NCBI GenBank assembly: GCA_031969915.1
Contig: DALYJJ010000183.1
Span: forward strand, 1-10,693
From: DALYJJ01 sp031969915
Lineage (GTDB): Bacteria > Acidobacteriota > Terriglobia > Bryobacterales > Bryobacteraceae
DNA: 10,693 nucleotides
Direction: 5' to 3'
Part shown: positions 8,089 through 10,693 of the stretch, piece after piece
Position numbering within the stretch: the stretch's first letter is position 1
How the letters are laid out: every line of letters begins with the position of its first letter
Notes under the pieces: generated by a model
Database searches by the model: none
Told to the model about the DNA's origin: nothing
The model's input: the letters and a program-made list of their open reading frames with translations, nothing else
Translations under genes and position numbers: made by a program

Positions 8089-8571
8089 CTAGTACGGCTT
8101 CAACGTGGCCAGGTTGTAGCCCTTCTCGACGAAGCCCTGCAGCTTGCCCTCGTCGCTCTCCGGGTTGTAACCGACCTTCACCTTCTCGAACGCCATGCTG
8201 ATGGACACCGTCGGGTTCTCCGAAGAACCGGACATCTGGACCGAGGTGAGAATCACGTCTTCCATCTCGATCTTGAAGTAGTCTTCCTGCCCGTCGCCCA
8301 TCGGCTTGTCGTACAGCAACGTCGCCGTGCCCAGGTTGTTGCCCGTGCAGCAGTCGTCGAAGTACAACGGCAGGTTCTTGTCCGCGACGCACATGATCGT
8401 GACATCCGATACGTTCGCGCGGCCCGTGCGGGACTCGCTGCCCGACGAACCGGCCTGATAGGTGGCCTGGTTCGACACACCGAAGCTGAAGGACAGAATG
8501 TCGGTGGCGTTGGTCTTGCTGGTGCTCGGCCCAGGACGCTCCGAAATGATGATATATGCATTAACCGCCAT
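8089..8571 (-). CDS. hcp: Hcp (TssD), inner-tube and secreted T6SS protein
   Basis: Hcp forms hexameric rings that stack into the inner tube, is expelled on sheath contraction, and can carry effectors in its lumen. The product is 160 residues, normal for the family. It shows a beta-rich Hcp fold pattern: AYIIIS at 5-10, ILSFSFGVSN (25-34), DVTIMCVADKNLPLYFDDCCTG (56-77), ATLLYDK (83-89), and the paired strands YFKIEMEDVILTSVQMSGSS (98-117) and TVSISMAFEKVKVGY (121-135). Cysteines lie at 61, 74 and 75. There is no signal peptide, as expected. The tail after residue 136 is charged and polar. AAGAGGAG (8579-8586) supports the ATG, with seven bases between. It is followed 41 bases later by tagJ. 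No fused C-terminal effector domain is present, so this is a structural Hcp. Confidence 0.95.
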   Translation of the reverse strand: MAVNAYIIISERPGPSTSKTNATDILSFSFGVSNQATYQAGSSGSESRTGRANVSDVTIMCVADKNLPLYFDDCCTGNNLGTATLLYDKPMGDGQEDYFKIEMEDVILTSVQMSGSSENPTVSISMAFEKVKVGYNPESDEGKLQGFVEKGYNLATLKPY

Positions 8572-8578
8572 GCGCGTT

Positions 8579-8586
8579 CTCCTCTT
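8579..8586 (-). promoter_or_regulatory. Strong ribosome binding site of hcp
   Basis: AAGAGGAG on the minus strand lies seven bases before the hcp ATG. The first codons of hcp (about 8545-8566) are unusually AT-rich for this GC-rich locus, which should leave the initiation region unstructured. Together they suggest efficient initiation, in keeping with the high Hcp demand of a T6SS. Confidence 0.6.
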
Positions 8587-8619
8587 TCGTGAACAGTGTT
8601 AGTGGTACTGCCAACATCA

Positions 8620-8648
8620 GGAGCGGCCCGAACCACGTGAGCCGCCCC
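8620..8648 (-). promoter_or_regulatory. Hairpin in the tssC-hcp intergenic gap
   Basis: On the transcribed strand, GGGGCGGC (8648-8641) can pair with GCCGCTCC (8627-8620): eight base pairs including one G-T wobble, enclosing a 13-base loop. It sits 23 bases after the tssC stop and 48 bases before the hcp start. No run of T follows, so it is not a standard intrinsic terminator. Intercistronic hairpins of this kind can protect or process mRNA and let one cistron be made at a different level. Hcp is needed in large amounts, which makes this plausible but unproven. The structure is seen in the sequence; the role is inference. Confidence 0.45.
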
Positions 8649-8671
8649 AACCGGCCCAGCGCCTCCGAATA

Positions 8672-10141
8672 CTACTTCGCGGGAGCTGGCAGTTCCGCCA
8701 CCAATCGCAGCGAAACCGTGAGTTCATCCAACTGGAAGTGTGGCCGCAGAAACGCCACGGCGCGATAGCAACCGGGCTTCCCGGGGATCTCCACAACATC
8801 CACACGCGCCTCGCGGAGAGGGCGCCGAGCTTTCGTCTCGGCCGAGGCACTATCGTCAGGCGTGACGTAATTGATGATCCACTTGTTCAGGAACGTGTCC
8901 GCCTGCTCGCGCGACATGAAGCTGCCGATCTTGTCCCGCATCATCACCTTCAGGTAGTGCGCAAAGCGCGATACCGCCATGATGTAGGGGAGCTGCGTCG
9001 ACAACCGCGCGTTGGCGTTCGCCGAATCCGAATCGTACAGCTTCGGCTTCTGGCACGACTGCACGCTGAAAAACGCCGCGTAGTCCGTTCCCTTGCAGTG
9101 GACCAGCGGCACGAAGCCGAGGTCCGCCAATTCCTTCTCGCGACGGTCCGTGATGGGCACTTCCGTCGGGCACTTCATCGCCACGTCCCCTTCGTCCGTG
9201 TAGAAGTTGTGCACCGGCAGGCCTTCCACCAGGCCCCCGCCTTCCACCCCGCGCATCGCCACGCACATGCCGTACTTCGAGAACGAATTCGTCATGCGCG
9301 TCGCCAGCGCGTAGGCGGCGTTCATCCACAAATACTTGCTGTGATCGCTGCCGTCCACGCCCTCCTCATAGGAGAACGCTTCCACCGGCTTCGTGTCCTT
9401 GCCATACGGCAGCCGGCCCAAAACCCTCGGCAGCGCCAGCGCCACGTAGCGCGAGTCTTCCGTCTGCCGGAAGCTCTTCCACTTCGCGTACTCTGTCGTG
9501 TCGAAGATCTTCGCCAGGTCGCGGGGCGCGTCCAACTGCGTCCAGCTCTGCAGGTTGAACAGGTCTTCCTTCGCCGCGGAAACGAACGGCGCGTGCGCCG
9601 CCGCCGCCACGTTGGAGATCCGCTCCAGCAGCTCCACGTCCTCCGGATGCTTCCCGAAGTCGTAGTCGCCCACCATCGCCCCGAACGGAGCGCCGCCAAA
9701 TACGCCGTACTCTTCCTCGTAGATCTTCTTGAAGAGTGCGCTCTGGTCGAACTCGGGCGCCCGCTGCAGGTCGCGCAGCAGTTCTTTCTTCGAGACGTTC
9801 ATCACGCGGATCTTGAGCTGCGTGCCCGTCTCGCTCTGGTCCATCAGGTACTTCAGCCCACGCCAGGAGCCTTCCAGCTTCTGGAACGACTCGTGGTGCA
9901 TGATCTCGTTCAACTGGATCGAAAGCAGGTGATCGATCTGCGCGATGCGCGCGTTGATCATCATCTCCGCATCCCGCCCCAGCGTGATCGAACCTTCCAG
10001 GAACTGGCCGACGAACTCCTTGATCAGGTCTTTGCCCCGAGGGTCTGCTCCCAGCCGCCCCTCTTCGACAATCTGATCGAGTAGGCCTTTTTCGACGGTT
10101 GTCGATTGTGCGGCTGCTGCCGCGGCTTGAGGATCAGCCAT
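8672..10141 (-). CDS. tssC: TssC, large sheath subunit of the T6SS
   Basis: TssC (VipB/ImpC) is the larger sheath protein; with TssB it forms the helical tube whose contraction drives the T6SS spike. The 489-residue product is full length for the family (about 490-500). Visible family blocks are the N-terminal helix after a poly-Ala stretch (residues 6-11), LEGSWRGLKYLMDQSETG (near 89-106), MVGDYDF (near 156-162), and the C-terminal RFAHYLKVMMRDKIGSFM. The conserved end contains FLRPHFQLDELTVSLRLVAELP. The N-terminal 30 residues are the part that ClpV recognises in some T6SS classes; whether they do so here is unknown. The ATG overlaps the tssB stop by 8 bases. It ends 100 bases before hcp, and that gap holds a hairpin. 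No disruption is seen. Confidence 0.97.
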   Translation of the reverse strand: MADPQAAAAAAQSTTVEKGLLDQIVEEGRLGADPRGKDLIKEFVGQFLEGSITLGRDAEMMINARIAQIDHLLSIQLNEIMHHESFQKLEGSWRGLKYLMDQSETGTQLKIRVMNVSKKELLRDLQRAPEFDQSALFKKIYEEEYGVFGGAPFGAMVGDYDFGKHPEDVELLERISNVAAAAHAPFVSAAKEDLFNLQSWTQLDAPRDLAKIFDTTEYAKWKSFRQTEDSRYVALALPRVLGRLPYGKDTKPVEAFSYEEGVDGSDHSKYLWMNAAYALATRMTNSFSKYGMCVAMRGVEGGGLVEGLPVHNFYTDEGDVAMKCPTEVPITDRREKELADLGFVPLVHCKGTDYAAFFSVQSCQKPKLYDSDSANANARLSTQLPYIMAVSRFAHYLKVMMRDKIGSFMSREQADTFLNKWIINYVTPDDSASAETKARRPLREARVDVVEIPGKPGCYRAVAFLRPHFQLDELTVSLRLVAELPAPAK

Positions 10142-10652
10142 TGGAACCTCCGTCGCCCATCTCCTTCTTCAGCTTCTCCAGCTTGTCGGTGTCGCCCACC
10201 GCGCCCAGGAGCGCTTCTTCCAGCTTGTCGTTGCCCTGGAGCTTGCCGCGCAAGTCGCTCAGGCGCGTCCGCAGGTCCATCAGTTCCTTGAGCGGTTTCA
10301 CCTGGCGCGCCACGTTCTCCGGCGCGAAGTCGTCCATGCTCTTGAAGTGGAGGTCCACCTTGAGCTGCGGCGCGTTCGGGTCTTCGCTCAGCTTGTTCTC
10401 GACGGCATACGAAAGGTGCGGCTTCATGCCCTCGAGAACGGTGTCGAAATTGTCCGGGTTCACTTCGACGAACTTCCGCTCCTTCAGTTTCGGGAGCGGC
10501 TCCGTCGGCTGTCCGGTGAAATCGCCAAGGACGCCTACCACAAACGGCAGTTCCTTGACTTCAATGGCGCCGCCCACTTCCACGTCGTACGTGATCTGTA
10601 CTCGGGGGCTGCGCACACGGTCGAGCTTATGCTGTGTGCTTTCTCTTCCCAT
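10134..10652 (-). CDS. tssB: TssB, small sheath subunit of the T6SS
   Basis: TssB (VipA/ImpB) pairs with TssC to form the cytoplasmic contractile sheath around the Hcp tube. The 172-residue product has the family's usual length. Its N-terminus carries the classic block QHKLDRVRSPRVQITYDVE (residues 7-25), then GG at 27-28 and the hallmark ELPFVVGVLGDFTG (34-47). A KFVEVNPDNFD segment follows at 60-70. The C-terminal part (about 115-165) is charged and helical, as expected for the region interlocking with TssC. The start is supported by AAGGAG (10659-10664), six bases before ATG. The stop codon TGA lies inside the first codons of tssC (8-base overlap, ATGGCTGA), so the two partners are probably translationally coupled. 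It is the first gene of the visible operon; only 41 bases remain upstream, too few to judge a promoter. Identification is firm. Confidence 0.96.
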   Translation of the reverse strand: MGRESTQHKLDRVRSPRVQITYDVEVGGAIEVKELPFVVGVLGDFTGQPTEPLPKLKERKFVEVNPDNFDTVLEGMKPHLSYAVENKLSEDPNAPQLKVDLHFKSMDDFAPENVARQVKPLKELMDLRTRLSDLRGKLQGNDKLEEALLGAVGDTDKLEKLKKEMGDGGSNG

Positions 10653-10693
10653 CGGGATCTCCTTGCGGTAGCAGTCCAGTAAGGGGTGCTGGG

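Noticed and set aside
8620..8648. Intrinsic terminator after tssC
   Set aside because: The stem lacks a following T-run and hcp belongs functionally to the same operon.
8738..10084. 448-codon open frame on the plus strand
   Set aside because: Antisense to tssC, which is strongly conserved; the composition is typical of an antisense shadow.
1..10693. CRISPR array, tRNA or rRNA gene, insertion sequence, or phage tail locus
   Set aside because: No regularly spaced repeats, no tRNA-like cloverleaf, no transposase and no terminal repeats were seen. The TssA, TagJ, TssF/TssG and ClpV set specifies a T6SS rather than a phage tail or extracellular contractile injection system.

Overview
The window is one dense, single-direction stretch of a type VI secretion system (T6SS) locus, entirely on the minus strand. 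Transcription runs from right to left: tssB (sheath), tssC (sheath), hcp (tube), tagJ/impE (accessory), tssA (cap/assembly), tssE, tssF, tssG (baseplate) and clpV/tssH (sheath-recycling ATPase), which runs off the left edge. The longest stretch without a gene is the 100-base tssC-hcp gap, so no large empty region exists. The 41 bases right of tssB hold its ribosome binding site and no promoter I can defend.

The DNA is GC-rich with strongly GC-biased third codon positions. This produces long meaningless open frames on the plus strand. Protein flavour and gene order (tssBC-hcp-tagJ-tssA-tssEFG-clpV) fit a soil-type, high-GC Gram-negative bacterium. I lean towards an Acidobacteriota (Solibacter/Bryobacter-like) or a related environmental lineage, but this is inference from general resemblance and I could run no search.

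The genes build one machine. TssE, TssF and TssG form baseplate wedges. TssA primes and caps the growing tail. Hcp hexamers stack into the inner tube, and TssB/TssC polymerise around it as the contractile sheath. ClpV disassembles the contracted sheath, with TagJ as an adaptor that contacts TssB. Gene junctions are tight: 8-base overlaps for tssB/tssC and tssE/tssF, a 37-base overlap for tssF/tssG, and gaps of 11-100 bases elsewhere. This suggests one operon with translational coupling. Membrane complex genes (tssJ, tssL, tssM), tssK, vgrG, PAAR and any effectors are not in the window.

The main anomaly is a reading-frame break inside tssF at about 4297-4305; both flanking halves are recognisably TssF. 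It is either a real inactivating mutation or a sequence error. Other points are a hairpin in the tssC-hcp gap, a 13-base inverted repeat bracketing the tagJ start, and an unusually long TssA with an acidic/Ala/Pro linker. I found no evidence of a wholly new system.
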